Under the pieces are notes generated by a model. That model had not been told where the DNA came from. It did not search any database and worked only from the letters and a program-made list of their open reading frames with translations. Positions 55,001-58,639 of a stretch of 64,000 nucleotides of DNA are shown here, one piece after another. Both the position numbers and the translations under genes were made by a program. The stretch spans positions 1 to 64,000 of the forward strand of contig JASANE010029378.1 in assembly GCA_030248225.1 (NCBI GenBank). Direction: 5' to 3'. This stretch comes from Trileptium ribeirensis (lineage: Eukaryota > Nematoda > Enoplea > Enoplida > Thoracostomopsidae). Numbering within the stretch: position 1 is the stretch's first letter; each line of letters opens with the position of its first letter.

Positions 55001-56349
55001 AAACGGTGGAGATAAAGCGAGCTGTTTATTTATTGATCTGGCCTCAAGCTCGCATAAAACAAAAGTTAAGTTCGCGTAGTTCTGATTAGGGTAAGGGTAA
55101 TGAGTTCTCATGATAGTATCACAGAACCGCGTTGATTAAAAAGTTTTTCCCTAGTAGCATTAGCAACAATCCTCAATTCACAGCAGCACTCCTGTGGATT
55201 ATAATGTAGATTTAAAAACCGTTTCATTGCAGTCGGCCAGAAAATCTTTCATGTTTCTAGTTTTTGAGTTAACGTGGACATGTTTCCATACTGTAGTGAG
55301 TTGCGGTGAAAGATGCATGTCGCTCATAAATCATCATCAGTGGTTATGTCATACATCATCGTTTAGCCTTTATAAATAACAAAAACGTTCCGTCTTTAAA
55401 TTTATGTCAGTATCTACTTAAATATAAGCTTTATAAACTATGTACAACATAGGAACGTTCTAACCGGTATGCCTTAAATATTCACAGTTTATAATCTGAT
55501 AATGAGTCATTACTACAGAATTAGTAAGAGCATAAAATTTTTTGAAGTGAAAATAAAAAAGTCTGACTGTAGGTTTTTGCTGCAACTTCGAAAACGAGGC
55601 TAAGAATTCTCTGTTCGCGTAAAGTTAGTCAAAACGGGAACTATGCTACTTAACACTAAAGTTATATTGCTAATCCAACTGTTTCGGATGTTTGCTCGCT
55701 TGGCCATTTTGGGATGGGGGAGTTTCGGCTCCTGCATCCACCGTGGGCGCTCGGAGCGAGACAACTTCATGTGTGGGGGAGCACAACAACAAAATTAAGA
55801 AAAAATTTTACTACATATTTTATGAAATTATTTGACAGACTGGCCTTATTCCAGCAGACAAGCAAATGTTGCTAATATTAAAAAAACATGGTGTATCGGT
55901 TTGTCTCAAAAATAGTCTGTGAAATGAACAGATAAATTTAATTATGCTTTAAAACTCAAGATACAGAATTTCAAAATAACCCTGGGTAACTCAAAATCCC
56001 ATGATACCGACCGGCGGCGCGACGGCTTCCGTAGGGGAGTCACGCTGGTATGCGGGGTGCTCTTATGCCGATAATTTAGTCTCAGCCAAGTGTCCTCGTT
56101 TGCACTCGCCAAATTCATTTATTTTTATTGTCACTTGTTCCGTTTCACTGCACTAATGTTTTCAGATCTGGGCGCGACAGAACGGAATATCTCCTGGTTA
56201 AAGAAGCGAAGTTGATTGCTATGACTTGCACCCATGCCGCACTTCGAAGGCGTGAGCTTGTTGATCTCGGGTTTAAATTTGACAACATCCTTATGGAAGA
56301 ATCGGCTCAAATTCTAGAGATAGAAACATTTATACCACTCCTTTTGCAG
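939..56349 (+). CDS. AQR: Aquarius (AQR/IBP160) intron-binding spliceosomal helicase, partial, 13 exons
   Basis: This is the only host protein-coding gene I recognise. Exons: 939-1031, 4289-4419, 15844-15943, 21337-21507, 30127-30230, 31097-31266, 47237-47389, 48045-48252, 49156-49333, 51693-51871, 53973-54101, 54532-54635, 56166-56349. All introns are GT-AG and the phases agree, giving 1904 nt and 634 whole codons with no stop. The order of conserved blocks matches Aquarius: [149 protein letters not shown]. From family knowledge, AQR is a superfamily 1 RNA helicase that binds introns upstream of the branch site in activated spliceosomes and acts in the nucleus. The N-terminal ARM-like region and the later helicase motifs are not in the window. 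Introns reach about 16 kb because of transposon load. Confidence 0.95.
1769..1905. repeat. Degenerate CACGCAAACG(T)TTTAAAC minisatellite
   Basis: Five consecutive segments of about 20-26 bp share the pattern (C/G)CACACGCAAACACGTTTGAAC, each ending in TGAAC or TAAAC. They drift in sequence. This lies in AQR intron 1 just before a hAT-like insertion. The 177-codon minus-strand frame across it is repeat-encoded. Confidence 0.7.
2002..3126 (+). mobile_element. Non-autonomous hAT-like element, copy 1
   Basis: The element is 1125 bp, begins CAGGGAGTAACCGGAATTCC and ends with the inverted counterpart CCGGTTATTCCCTG. It is flanked by 8-bp near-identical direct repeats: GTAAACCG (1994-2001) and GTAAACAG (3127-3134). 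CAGGG ends with 8-bp duplications are the hallmark of hAT transposons. No transposase frame is present. Two further copies are at 8661-9812 (inverted) and 24464-25578 (same orientation), with matching interiors such as CTGGTTCCGGATCCGG near one end. Confidence 0.85.
3609..4018. mobile_element. Candidate small hAT-like inverted-repeat element
   Basis: A 410-bp segment starts CAGGGTTGCCA and ends TGGCAATCCTG, so the 11-bp ends are inverted repeats with one mismatch. The interior is rich in GGGAAAT. I could not find a matching 8-bp duplication (TTTTCTAT against TGCTCAAG), so the boundaries or the age are uncertain. Confidence 0.45.
4289..4419 (+). CDS. AQR: AQR exon (YEIR..GGWARM block)
   Basis: The acceptor TATTTCAG ends at 4288 and the donor GTGAGT starts at 4420. 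The exon reads [20 protein letters not shown], then [20 protein letters not shown], corresponding to the EIRxDIEDxxxRxKPW...GGWARM segment of Aquarius. It ends in phase 0. An open frame continuing past 4420 is intron read-through. Confidence 0.95.
4501..4546. repeat. Short dispersed GGACCCGG repeat, copy 1
   Basis: A stretch of about 45 bp with CGGACCTTGCAAAATAAAAT and GGACCCGGAATTTT recurs at 15310-15355 in the same intron. It is probably the end of an old inverted-repeat transposon of the same general style as the GGAACCGG hAT-like elements, but is not identical to them. Confidence 0.6.
4637..8480. repeat. Tandem array of ~355-bp monomers, 11 units, two alternating types
   Basis: Each unit runs from CTTATAATGTAATTGCCGTA to a G/C-rich CCCCCCTTTAAACTAT junction and is about 350-367 bp long, except for a shortened first unit. 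Two monomer types differ at several linked places. Type A has GAATTAAAAAATAG, ATTGGTTT and GACAATCTTTT; type B has GAAATAAAAAATAG, ATACGTTTTAA and GACGAACTTTT. From left to right the order is A B A B B B A B A B A. Short plus-strand open frames inside it (for example 5639-5857, 6240-6680, 7671-7895) arise from the repeat and are not genes. Confidence 0.92.
8491..8660. repeat. 39-bp minisatellite, left part
   Basis: Units of about 39 bp (CATAAGGGTACAATAGTGTT then TTCGACATTTTAACACATC) repeat about four times directly after the 355-bp array. The array is interrupted at 8661 by a hAT-like element and resumes at 9813. Minus-strand frames here, with repeated [11 protein letters not shown], are repeat-encoded. 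Confidence 0.9.
8661..9812 (-). mobile_element. Non-autonomous hAT-like element, copy 2
   Basis: The element is 1152 bp, starts CAGGGAATAACCGGAACCGG and ends CCGGAATTCCGGTTACTCCC followed by TG. The 8-bp flanks are CCGTAAGG (8653-8660) and CCATAAGG (9813-9820), a target duplication with one mismatch, inside the 39-bp minisatellite. Orientation is opposite to copies 1 and 3. Short plus-strand frames at 8830-9115 and 9621-9818 lack recognisable similarity and no transposase is visible. Confidence 0.87.
9813..10195. repeat. 39-bp minisatellite, right part
   Basis: About ten units of GGGTATGATACTGTTTTCGA plus CATTTTGACACATCCGTAA continue the array seen at 8491-8660, with both TTAACACATCC and TTGACACATCC variants. 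The direct join to the left part when the hAT-like copy is removed shows that the insertion is younger than the array. Confidence 0.9.
10305..10375. repeat. GC-rich imperfect palindrome
   Basis: About 65 bp of very GC-rich sequence sits in AT-rich surroundings. ACCGGCGCGAAG on the left pairs imperfectly with CTTTCGCGCTGGT on the right, and GGGCCGAAGG with CCGAAGGCCGG, around a CCGCGG centre. It could fold as a stem-loop. Function is unknown. Confidence 0.6.
10637..10894 (+). pseudogene. Non-LTR retrotransposon ORF1, C-terminal fragment
   Basis: An 85-codon frame ends 12 bp before ORF2. The position and the length-truncated start fit the C-terminal part of an ORF1 (gag-like, RNA-binding) protein in R1/LOA-type elements. 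No Cys-His knuckles are left in this fragment. The upstream frame is interrupted by a stop at 10598, so ATG 10637 is only the first Met of a truncated copy. Confidence 0.6.
10907..12271 (+). pseudogene. ORF2 endonuclease domain and start of reverse transcriptase
   Basis: The frame starts [14 protein letters not shown] and carries the apurinic-type endonuclease signatures in order: [11 protein letters not shown] (residues ~40-50), [16 protein letters not shown] (~135-150), VLDLTLT and SDHRYVCFG (~200-215). The catalytic Glu, Asp/Asn and SDH histidine are present, so the endonuclease part looks intact. After about residue 440 a frameshift near 12245 moves the reading frame into the reverse transcriptase. 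Endonuclease nicks the target DNA to prime reverse transcription. Confidence 0.85.
12245..12869 (+). pseudogene. ORF2 reverse transcriptase, fingers and palm part
   Basis: Continuing in a shifted frame: [18 protein letters not shown] entry, [35 protein letters not shown] and the palm motif [15 protein letters not shown]. The first catalytic Asp (LDI) is kept, but the usual second acidic residue (FD) reads FN. The PQGG motif reads PQVG. A second frameshift near 12830 interrupts the frame just before the LSPLLW motif's continuation. Confidence 0.85.
12818..14086 (+). pseudogene. ORF2 reverse transcriptase end and RNase H
   Basis: The frame has the position of the catalytic YADD box, but it reads YSND ([11 protein letters not shown]), so a catalytic Asp is lost. 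Then come [14 protein letters not shown] and [20 protein letters not shown] of the thumb. The C-terminal third is an RNase [28 protein letters not shown] and LLWIPGHSG give the D-E-D-H set. A frameshift near 14062 follows; the downstream frame continues [12 protein letters not shown] as expected after GHSG. The copy is dead. Confidence 0.87.
14087..14480 (+). pseudogene. ORF2 C-terminal region with Cys-His knuckle
   Basis: After the RNase H the frame 14258-14479 contains [16 protein letters not shown] and [18 protein letters not shown]. This is the CxxC...HxxxxC knuckle found at the C-terminus of ORF2 proteins in R1/LOA/Jockey-type elements. The frame is separated from the RNase H by stops, and the short stretch 14481-14648 is the 3' UTR with the TATC tail. 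Confidence 0.75.
14660..15843. other. Intronic sequence after the non-LTR insertion
   Basis: Mostly anonymous. An inverted repeat AAGTGGCTTG (14780-14789) and CAAGCCACTT (14819-14828) could form a hairpin with a 29-bp loop. A second copy of the GGACCCGG repeat lies at 15310-15355. The 148-codon minus-strand frame at 15239-15685 crosses that repeat and resembles nothing I know. Confidence 0.5.
15310..15355. repeat. Short dispersed GGACCCGG repeat, copy 2
   Basis: It shares CGGACCTTGCAAAATAAAAT and GGACCCGGAATTTT with 4501-4546, in the same orientation. Confidence 0.6.
15844..15943 (+). CDS. AQR: AQR exon (KPNIGE..VRADIT block)
   Basis: The acceptor TTTTAG ends at 15843 and the donor GTAACT starts at 15944. 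The 33 codons plus one base read [20 protein letters not shown] followed by [14 protein letters not shown], with the final Gly codon split. This matches the Aquarius KPxIGExxPSxVRADxTxTLxI segment, part of the beta-barrel region that precedes the helicase core. It is too short to appear as an ATG-started open frame. Confidence 0.93.
15944..18340. other. Anonymous intronic sequence
   Basis: No gene or element with recognisable coding capacity. The motif GTAGCC with a C-rich follow-up recurs near 17711, 17911 and 18342, as if several decayed copies of one repeat lie here. Short frames at 17157-17726 are not supported. Confidence 0.4.
18340..18850. repeat. Pair of G/C-rich repeat copies
   Basis: Two segments (18350-18430 and 18685-18805) share the pattern AATTCTAGGGG, GGAGCC, TTTAGGGGTGGT or TAGGGGTGGTGCC, then CCCCCCTAGC. 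Each is nearly self-complementary because G-runs are followed by C-runs. They may be two decayed copies of a small repeat. Confidence 0.55.
18851..21336. other. Anonymous intronic sequence with a degenerate duplication
   Basis: Two degenerate units at about 20031-20145 and 20165-20270 share ATGTCGCTG, AAGCTCT, GTTAATT, TTTTAYGCAAATTTT and AAATCA. Segments near 19680-19900, 19920-20000 and 20300-20400 repeat TCGGTGTATTC and TAACGCC. I see no coding signal. Confidence 0.45.
21337..21507 (+). CDS. AQR: AQR exon ([19 protein letters not shown] block)
   Basis: The acceptor TTTCAG ends at 21336 and the donor GTAAGA starts at 21508. The 171-nt exon enters and leaves in phase 1. It encodes [20 protein letters not shown] and [20 protein letters not shown], very close to the Aquarius LRKHDVCFL and VRGCEIxGMLD motifs. 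Confidence 0.95.
22180..22795 (-). pseudogene. RT relic, thumb and C-terminal part
   Basis: The minus strand encodes [12 protein letters not shown] (RT thumb entry), [17 protein letters not shown] and, after a frameshift, [20 protein letters not shown] followed by [12 protein letters not shown] and NMDVRQRI. The [20 protein letters not shown] signature is characteristic of the region after the RT domain in RTE/CR1-like elements. Confidence 0.78.
23040..23250 (-). pseudogene. RT relic, palm with FADD box
   Basis: Minus-strand translation gives [15 protein letters not shown], corresponding to the RQGxxxSPxLFNxxI motif, and then [12 protein letters not shown], the catalytic FADD box. A stop replaces the Arg before QG. 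The segment is bounded on the high side by the 357-bp array. Confidence 0.75.
23251..24357. repeat. Tandem array of ~357-bp units, three copies
   Basis: Three units begin near 23421, 23780 and 24138 with GTCAGAGGTCAAAA. Each contains TTACCCCATTTTAGTAC, ATAGTAAAATGATAAATGCC, GGAGTTATGGG and GACGTCCTGGGCGGCTGA. The array separates two adjacent motifs of the RT relic, so it was inserted or expanded there. Its left end (23251-23308) is shared with 47447-47510. Confidence 0.82.
24358..24463 (-). pseudogene. RT relic, segment between fingers and palm
   Basis: The minus strand reads [20 protein letters not shown], matching the RT segment PxKLxxLIxxxYxxTxCxVRV that precedes RQG. A stop interrupts the following residues. 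It lies exactly between the hAT-like copy and the 357-bp array. Confidence 0.68.
24464..25578 (+). mobile_element. Non-autonomous hAT-like element, copy 3
   Basis: The 1115-bp copy begins CGGGGAGTAACCTGAATTGC, a mutated form of CAGGGAGTAACCGGAATTCC, and ends GGTTATTCCCTG. Flanks CTTCTCAG (24456-24463) and CTTGTCAT (25579-25586) agree at 6 of 8 positions, consistent with a decayed duplication. It has the same orientation and interior as copy 1 and interrupts the RT relic. Confidence 0.83.
25579..26066 (-). pseudogene. RT relic, finger domain
   Basis: Two minus-strand frames cover the start of the RT domain. 25794-26066 has [22 protein letters not shown], matching the LKNNKAxGxDxIxxExxK motif. 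25592-25822 has [20 protein letters not shown], the NYRGISL motif. A frameshift separates them, and IWxxxxxPxxW is mostly lost. Confidence 0.78.
26067..26459. other. Anonymous intronic sequence
   Basis: No recognisable feature. It separates the RT relic from the TGTAACAG element. Confidence 0.4.
26460..27815 (+). mobile_element. TGTAACAG repeat element, short copy (possible solo LTR)
   Basis: A 1356-bp segment starts TGTAACAGATCCAT and ends CACTGTTTTACA, giving TG..CA ends with related inverted termini. The 4-bp flanks are TATA on both sides (26456-26459 and 27816-27819). Its first ~40 bp match, inverted, the right end of 31931-38576. Its last ~350 bp (27460-27760) match, inverted, 32010-32375. 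A 4-bp duplication with TG..CA ends is typical of a solo LTR. Open frames inside (26773-27021, 27025-27249, 27483-27686) have no recognisable similarity. Confidence 0.65.
27820..29185. other. Anonymous intronic sequence
   Basis: No recognisable gene. A GC-richer patch around 27900-28060 with several CCGGGG runs is the only compositional change. Confidence 0.4.
29190..29885. repeat. Degenerate ~160-bp tandem repeat, copy 1
   Basis: The motif GTAACCGCTCGAGCTAT recurs at about 29325 and 29478 and, as GCAACAGCTAGAACTAT, at 29652. Each is followed by TTTTGTAGAGCAATTCATC-like sequence. The right end (AACATGGCTG, TACGTCT, AATTCACCACCTT at 29783-29880) is shared with 45098-45185. The arrays belong to one dispersed family. 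Confidence 0.65.
30127..30230 (+). CDS. AQR: AQR exon ([12 protein letters not shown] block)
   Basis: The acceptor TTTACAG ends at 30126 and the donor GTACTT starts at 30231. The exon completes a valine codon and reads to [11 protein letters not shown] in phase 0. [12 protein letters not shown] corresponds to the RTFRVFLDxNQY block of Aquarius. It carries no ATG-started frame and was found by its protein sequence. Confidence 0.9.
31097..31266 (+). CDS. AQR: AQR exon ([21 protein letters not shown] block)
   Basis: The acceptor TTGTAG ends at 31096 and the donor GTGAGC starts at 31267. The 56 codons plus two bases contain [35 protein letters not shown] and HYS, almost identical to the Aquarius family. 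The split codon becomes Asn with the next exon. The following intron is about 16 kb, the largest in the window. Confidence 0.95.
31267..31930. other. Anonymous intronic sequence
   Basis: No recognisable feature before the start of the long TGTAACAG element. The last four bases (CTGG, 31927-31930) are its left target duplication. Confidence 0.4.
35129..35302. repeat. 88-bp tandem duplication
   Basis: Two adjacent 86-88-bp units starting GATCCGAGTAAAATTTTAGC at 35129 and 35217 and ending CAGTCTCGCTCATAG or AAGTCTCGCTCATAG. They differ at a few positions. They lie inside the long TGTAACAG element. Confidence 0.88.
38145..38540. repeat. 45-47-bp tandem repeat, about 8.5 units
   Basis: Units ATGTTGGCCATTACACTGTG plus GCCAGGATTATTGGGGTATTC start at 38145, 38191, 38236, 38283, 38328, 38375, 38422 and 38467, with a decayed last unit near 38515. 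Spacing alternates mainly between 45 and 47 bp, reflecting two sub-variants (TTTGTAA and TTCGACTAA ends). A more decayed TTTATGGCC-containing stretch at 37200-37800 may be an older part. Confidence 0.9.
38581..39597 (-). mobile_element. Probable LTR of a Ty3/gypsy-type element, right boundary clear
   Basis: On the minus strand the sequence GCGGAAGAGGGGTAA (39598-39612) is immediately followed by TGTAACGGTTCG at 39597. A polypurine tract directly before TGTAAC is the classical junction between the internal region and the 3' LTR. The gypsy element at 56954 has a similar junction (GGTGGGTAA then TGTAGCG). The other end of the LTR is not determined; the long TGTAACAG element may have been inserted into it. 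Confidence 0.5.
39598..42360. other. Anonymous sequence, expected internal region of an LTR element on the right of the junction
   Basis: If 39597 is the 3' LTR boundary, pol should lie to the right on the minus strand. I find no protease, RT or integrase motif there. The minus-strand frames at 39827-40220 and the plus-strand frame 40991-41386 have no family I recognise. CA-rich stretches (40450-40510) are low-complexity. Confidence 0.35.
42365..42556. repeat. Four consecutive palindromes of the CACACAGGG..CCCTGTGTG type
   Basis: Four units spaced by about 45-60 bp each contain an inverted repeat. They are GTAGGGACATTGCACCCCCT (42368), CACACAGGGACATTATACCC with CTGTGTGTC (42417-42445), GCACACGAGG..CCCCCGTGTGT (42461-42489) and CTCACAGGGACATAAATTCT with CCCTGTGCG (42525-42553). 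The second one has 9-bp perfect arms. Confidence 0.78.
43209..43437 (+). repeat. Dispersed repeat, copy 1
   Basis: It aligns with 44741-44990 through CCAAAACC or CAAAGCC, TTTTGGCAGTGT, CCCCCTGG and an AGTATT end. The spacing between shared blocks is similar. The 136-codon open frame covering it has no recognisable product. Confidence 0.6.
44270..45196. repeat. Degenerate ~160-bp tandem repeat, copy 2, interrupted
   Basis: It shares CGCTCGAGCTATATG, ATTGGTGTC, TGGAGCAA and, at the right end, AACAACATGGCTG, GTACGTCTCTC and AATTCACCACCTT with the array at 29190-29885. The family copy is interrupted at about 44600-44990 by a copy of the repeat that also occurs at 43209-43437. Confidence 0.62.
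44741..44990 (+). repeat. Dispersed repeat, copy 2
   Basis: The second copy of the repeat at 43209-43437, in the same orientation, with the shared landmarks TTTTGGCAGTGT and CCCCCTGGTAATATTTTAAG. It splits the ~160-bp tandem family. Confidence 0.6.
45197..46089. other. Anonymous intronic sequence
   Basis: No recognisable gene or element. Overlapping frames at 45587-46042 lack a known domain. Confidence 0.4.
46090..46830. repeat. Degenerate ~160-bp tandem repeat, about 4.5 units
   Basis: The landmark TTATCTAG(A/T)GTCCAGC recurs near 46268, 46425 and 46592, with a decayed version near 46714. It is followed in each unit by TATTTTATGGGTTTTCAATGG, AGGGTCAA, CGATTTCC and GGGTACAGGTCATCAA. The units are strongly diverged. 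Confidence 0.75.
47237..47389 (+). CDS. AQR: AQR exon ([13 protein letters not shown] block)
   Basis: The acceptor TTGCAG ends at 47236 and the donor GTAACT starts at 47390. [17 protein letters not shown] matches the Aquarius LDFxDTFLSxEHLKxSFPG segment just before the helicase core. The second half, [20 protein letters not shown], is less conserved, as in other species. It ends in phase 2. Confidence 0.92.
47390..48044. other. AQR intron with a shared repeat end
   Basis: Positions 47447-47510 match 23251-23308 through GTAACGTA, TGTGTTGCAT, TTTGTGATCG. This is probably one end of the repeat family that forms the 357-bp array. Nothing else is recognisable. Confidence 0.5.
48045..48252 (+). 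CDS. AQR: AQR exon (acidic linker and [23 protein letters not shown])
   Basis: The acceptor ATCTTTAG ends at 48044 and the donor GTAATT starts at 48253. After an acidic/basic linker ([19 protein letters not shown]) comes [20 protein letters not shown] and [17 protein letters not shown]. This is the Q-motif-like region before Walker A in Aquarius. The exon ends in phase 0. The ATG at 47995 lies in the intron and is not the start of anything. Confidence 0.95.
48253..49155. other. AQR intron, no feature seen
   Basis: AT-rich intron without recognisable repeats. The minus-strand frame 48913-49200 overlaps the Walker A exon in antisense and is a shadow. Confidence 0.6.
49156..49333 (+). CDS. AQR: AQR exon with Walker A (GPPGTGKT) and motif Ia
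   Basis: The acceptor AAATTTAG ends at 49155 and the donor GTTAGT starts at 49334. It opens [20 protein letters not shown] and continues through [19 protein letters not shown] to [20 protein letters not shown] is the nucleotide-binding P-loop of SF1 helicases, and [14 protein letters not shown] is motif Ia. The P-loop lysine is present. It ends in phase 1. Confidence 0.97.
49806..50819. mobile_element. piggyBac-like non-autonomous element
   Basis: The 1014-bp element is flanked by TTAA on both sides (49802-49805, 50820-50823). It starts CGCTTTGACTACTGAG and ends CTTCAGGAGTCGAAGGG. The ends are inverted repeats (CGCTTTGACTACTGA against CCCTTCGACTCCTGA). TTAA duplication and CCCTTT-type ends are diagnostic of piggyBac-like transposons. 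The core ACTACTGAGG..GGGTCCANTGGAC recurs inside at about 49844, 50515 (inverted) and 50594. No transposase frame is present. Confidence 0.78.
50824..51692. other. AQR intron, no feature seen
   Basis: AT-rich intron remainder before exon 51693. The frame 51049-51231 has no recognisable similarity. Confidence 0.5.
51693..51871 (+). CDS. AQR: AQR exon ([20 protein letters not shown] block)
   Basis: The acceptor ATCTTAG ends at 51692 and the donor GTAGAC starts at 51872. The exon reads [60 protein letters not shown], a region near-identical across Aquarius orthologues. It ends in phase 0. The open frame runs on both sides into intron. Confidence 0.96.
51872..52840. other. AQR intron, no feature seen
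   Basis: Nothing recognisable. The minus-strand frame 52611-52919 extends into the TTCGA-rich patch. Confidence 0.45.
52840..53010. repeat. TTCGA-rich degenerate simple repeat
   Basis: Within about 170 bp the word TTCG occurs more than a dozen times, often as GTTCGA, TTCGAA or GTTCGTTCG, on an A/T-rich background. It appears to be a decayed array with a short unit. Confidence 0.75.
53170..53640. repeat. Degenerate ~170-bp tandem repeat, three units
   Basis: Units start near 53187, 53357 and 53527 with TATAGCTTTGTTCTCTGAAC-like sequence and AAAATGAGCCCAAA. They share TCGCTCTAGTCGTTGAGGAG-like and GGGTCCCAAGGGCTCAT-like segments. The spacing is 170-172 bp. Confidence 0.82.
53973..54101 (+). 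CDS. AQR: AQR exon ([19 protein letters not shown] block)
   Basis: The acceptor TTATTTAG ends at 53972. The protein [29 protein letters not shown] fits the Aquarius WExF...FPFxxYFxNAPxxxF segment. The best donor is AGG|GTTCTT at 54102. It keeps phase 0 and gives the expected F-basic-G junction with the next exon, but it departs from consensus after GT. The earlier GT at 54092 would break the phase. Confidence 0.85.
54532..54635 (+). CDS. AQR: AQR exon ([15 protein letters not shown] block)
   Basis: The acceptor TATTTTAG ends at 54531 and the donor GTATGT starts at 54636. [18 protein letters not shown] and [14 protein letters not shown] match the Aquarius [15 protein letters not shown]..LEEFRAxELLR segment. 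It has no ATG-led frame of its own and ends in phase 2. Confidence 0.93.
54636..56165. other. AQR intron, no clear feature
   Basis: No recognisable coding sequence. Two GC-richer patches (55680-55780 and 56000-56070) stand out in an AT-rich background, but I cannot assign them. Confidence 0.4.
56166..56349 (+). CDS. AQR: AQR exon with helicase motif II (MEESAQ)
   Basis: The acceptor TTTTCAG ends at 56165 and the donor GTAAAT starts at 56350. The exon reads [60 protein letters not shown], then Q. EESAQ occupies the DEAD-box position; Aquarius proteins carry EEAAQ or EESAQ there. Later motifs (III-VI) are not found before 64000, so those exons lie beyond the window. The open frame starting at 56128 begins in intron. 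Confidence 0.96.
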
Positions 56350-56435
56350 GTAAATCTTTCCCATTTTTACGGATAGAATCTGTTCCGCGACCGGATTTTT
56401 TAATAAATATTGATTTTTTACGTATAATACGCACT

Positions 56436-56953
56436 TGTAACGTTGCGGGTGGCTAAGGCTCTGAATTAATTCAATGCGCTCGACCACGGTATGCCCGTCT
56501 AGGCCAGGCGCTACCAGGTGGCACAAGGAAACACCGTGCCGAATGAATACTTAACACAGGGGTCCTCCTAACACTGTCAACCGTCTAAACCAGCCGACGT
56601 GCGAATGCAAACTAATACGCAGGATAATTGCTAAAATTAGTTGCGGCAATATTTATTGAAACACCACAGAGCTGTAATTCATGGCAGCAAGAATACGAAT
56701 GAACAACAATAATTGCAACTTAAGACACACTTATAAACACCTAGAATAAAATGTCATGTTTTGACTTGCATCATTAGATTTTTTCTTTTTGACTTCAAGC
56801 TCTTGAAACTTGATGTTTTCTTTATTATACGAGCAGAATCACCGACTAACCACTTATATCTTAAATGTCAAATAAATTGTTAATATTAACAGCATAGCTG
56901 GTTCTAGACGGCTTGCTCACCCCTTCGGGCTGGCATGTCAGCCACACGCTACA
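56436..56953 (-). mobile_element. 3' LTR of the gypsy-type element
   Basis: A 518-bp segment reads, on the minus strand, TGTAGCGTGTGGC at the start and CCCGCAACGTTACA at the end, so it has TG..CA termini with a 7-bp inverted repeat (TGTARCG). The internal side is preceded by AAACGGTGGGTAA, a modest polypurine tract. Positions 56579-56600 (CCGTCTAAACCAGC) and 56902-56920 (GTTCTAGACGGCTTGC) are roughly inverted. The 5' LTR is outside the window, so identity cannot be measured. Confidence 0.65.
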
Positions 56954-57442
56954 TTACCCACCGTTTGCTGAAGTACGGACTCCGTACCGCAACATGTGAT
57001 TTCAGCGTGGGCCCAAGCTGGCTGAACTGGTTTACGCGTTAGTTAGGAAGGAGGACATAAATATGTCTCGCCCATGAAAACAGAATATATTTTTTCACAT
57101 GGAATTGCAAAACAAACAAGTTGAAGAATTGCATGCTATAAAATGTTTATCAAGAGGAGAAAGCAATAAATCCTAAATGTACGTAAGTGTAGCGTAAGTA
57201 ATAAATCGAAAATTCTACACAGCGATTCGTAGTATGTCGCTATTTATTAACTTCATTGTCTGTATTGTTTATATATATGTTGATAGTTCAACTGTTTCCC
57301 TTGTTTACTGATAATATTTAGTAATGAAATGCTATATGATTATCGGATTATTGAATAGGTTGTTGAAATTGAGGCGGTATATGTATATCCCGGGACGCTG
57401 TTTAGTGTATATGTGGCTTGGCAAACGTTAGTGTCCTTCGAA

Positions 57443-58609
57443 TTAAATTCCACGACGCCGATATTGTTTCTGTCGCTCTTCCCACTCTCGCTGCCGTTGC
57501 CGAACCCGAAGAATTCGCCCCTGCTGCTCCCGTTCGACACGCTGAATCTCCGCATAACGGGCCACTTCCTCCTCCTGAATGGTGTATCGCGCTTAGGTTG
57601 GTGGCCGTGACCGTGACACAACAGGAATTCTTTGATGATGTGGCAACGCGTGAGCACTCGTGATATCGGTCGCGCCTCCAAGATTGTGTTGGCGTACTGT
57701 GTCGCTGTTGCTCCGTTCGTCGGCGAATCTCTTCCACCTTTGTTGCTCACTCTGCTCTCTGAGTTCGTTGCACATTCAATTCCCAACGCATAGACTCCGC
57801 TCCTTTACTTCTTTTGTCGGTTGATTCCACGATATGCCCTTGCTCACGACGTTTGTTTGCTTGCCGCACTTCATATAGCTCCGTTCGTTGAATACTACGT
57901 AGGGCATGGTTAATACGCGCCTTCTTCCTGCGTCCTTTTTTCTTTTGTATCAGAGCTATTGTCTTGTTAGACTTCTTCCAATTCGGCGGATACTGTCGCG
58001 TAGCAGAAGCATGTCGCTTGAACCATAAATCGCCACGTCCAGTGCCCCCACGTTGTTGATGTTAAAGCTCCAACTCGAAATGTGATTGTATCTGCCGTGC
58101 CAACTGTGGCTCCGGTTGTTGCTGAGTTTGTATAGATTGTTTAGGTTTGTAGACCGCTTCCGGCGCATTTCCCTGTTGAATGTGCCCAATCTCCGAAACT
58201 GTCGCCCCACTTGCTCTATAACCCTCGAAATTACCGGATGAAACAGTGAACGGCTGCGGTGACATCGGTTGACTCACTCGCCACTCAGCCCAGCGCTCTT
58301 GGTTAGTTTTCGGTTTCGCCGGTGGCGTAATTGGTTCCGAACAACGCAATTCATTGATTATGATTGACGGAGGCGAAATAATTGACTTTCGATCGCAATT
58401 TCCGTTCTGCGATTCTTCAGACAGGTCGTTCTGCTGATTATTTACTACTGACTGAGCTGAGCACCTTCCACCGTTTCACATTCTGGCGCCACCATAGGTG
58501 TTGTCGGTTGAGCTGAATCGGTTGTCGTCGTAGATTCCAGCGCGACTTCCATCAAATCATCGCCATCCATCACCTCAATTGTCGGTTCCTCGCCAATATC
58601 TAGATCCAT
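57443..58609 (-). pseudogene. Coiled-coil ORF between pol and 3' LTR (unknown function)
   Basis: About 390 codons starting at ATG 58609 and ending at stop 57443-57445, broken by at least two frameshifts (near 58440 and 57590) and two in-frame stops (58071, 57737). The start is acidic (MDLDIGEEPTIEVMDGDDLM). The middle is Pro/Gln-rich (PITPPAKPKTNQERWAEW). A very basic patch (KKKGRRKKARINH) follows, and the C-terminus is a Glu/Arg/Gln-rich helix (EEEVARYAEIQRVEREQQGR). It has no signal peptide, membrane segment or zinc knuckle, so it does not look like an envelope or a usual Gag. It sits 240 bp after the pol stop. I do not recognise the family. Confidence 0.6.
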
Positions 58610-58639
58610 CTTGAATTAATAAATCCGCAGCTCGTAGTA

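Noticed and set aside
57402..57786. Three overlapping minus-strand frames at the end of the gypsy element.
   Set aside because: Only the frame giving the Glu/Arg-rich helix ending at 57443 continues the composition of the coiled-coil ORF. The others are shadows created by frameshifts.
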